DNA of 5,014 nt from Uruburuella suis (GTDB taxonomy: Bacteria > Pseudomonadota > Gammaproteobacteria > Burkholderiales > Neisseriaceae), in NCBI RefSeq assembly GCF_004341385.1, contig NZ_SLXE01000059.1, positions 1 through 5,014 on the forward strand, read 5' to 3'. The stretch's first letter is position 1. Each line of letters starts with the position of its first letter. The notes below the pieces were generated by a model that saw only the letters and a list, made by a program, of their open reading frames with translations, ran no database searches and had not been told where the DNA came from. Of the stretch, positions 4,922 through 5,014 are shown piece by piece. The position numbers were made by a program, and so were the translations under genes.

Positions 4922-5014
4922 AGGTCGGATTCTTGAATCCGACGTTTGGCCAACGGCCAAAGCGATGTGCGTGCCTTGTTCTGCGAACAAGTGTCGGATT
5001 CGAGAATCCGACCT
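4922..5014. repeat. Cluster of four tandem hairpins with outer inverted repeat
   Basis: Four perfect short inverted repeats follow each other: GTCGGATTC / GAATCCGAC (4924-4943), TTTGGCC / GGCCAAA (4945-4961), CTTGTTC / GAACAAG (4975-4991), and GTCGGATTC / GAATCCGAC again (4993-5012). In addition the ends AGGTCGGATTC (4922-4932) and GAATCCGACCT (5004-5014) are inverted copies, so the 93-bp unit as a whole is palindromic at its ends. GTCGGATTC hairpins of this kind recur in Neisseria genomes as far as I recall, which suggests a dispersed, MITE- or REP-like repeat without coding capacity. It may continue past the window edge. Confidence 0.7.

Overview
The window comes from a member of the Neisseriaceae, most likely a commensal or animal-associated Neisseria. 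The main evidence is nine copies of the 10-base DNA uptake sequence core GCCGTCTGAA in 5 kb. Seven of them carry the AG-type 12-mer AGGCCGTCTGAA, one is the AT type (139-150) and one has an AC prefix (reverse strand, 64-75). The encoded TpiA, SecG and Pcm-like proteins also look neisserial. I did not run a database search, so the species is open.

Left part (1-1550): two leftward housekeeping genes, a GlpE-like single-domain rhodanese (184-510) and a Pcm-like methyltransferase (570-1229). Each is followed by a hairpin built from uptake sequences. About 375 bp of non-coding DNA separates pcm from the rightward tpiA; it holds a leftward pcm promoter, a nested hairpin, an inverted repeat, a lone uptake sequence and a rightward tpiA promoter.

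Middle (1501-2869): a compact rightward unit of tpiA (glycolysis), secG (Sec translocon, 5 bp after tpiA) and tRNA-Leu(GAG) (20 bp after secG), closed by a strong rho-independent terminator.

Junction (2870-3266): immediately downstream of tRNA-Leu lies what I read as the scar of an integrated element. It holds a long palindrome flanked by two pairs of GTCTWAY motifs, GGGGTAT direct and inverted repeats, and then a short GTG-started frame (3055-3219) encoding a recognisable N-terminus of a P4-type tyrosine recombinase. The frame stops after 54 residues. A perfect uptake-sequence hairpin follows.

Right part (3267-5014): about 370 bp without a gene, including a very A+T-rich tract, leads into a complete agmatine/peptidyl-arginine deiminase family gene with a twin-arginine signal peptide (3634-4737). 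It is followed by a 17-bp uptake-sequence terminator. The window ends in a 93-bp cluster of four tandem hairpins with an outer terminal inverted repeat, a probable dispersed repeat. The deiminase may be cargo of the tRNA-linked element or simply the next chromosomal gene; the window does not decide this. I see no clear new multi-gene system. The parts most worth following are the integration scar, the exported deiminase and the hairpin cluster.
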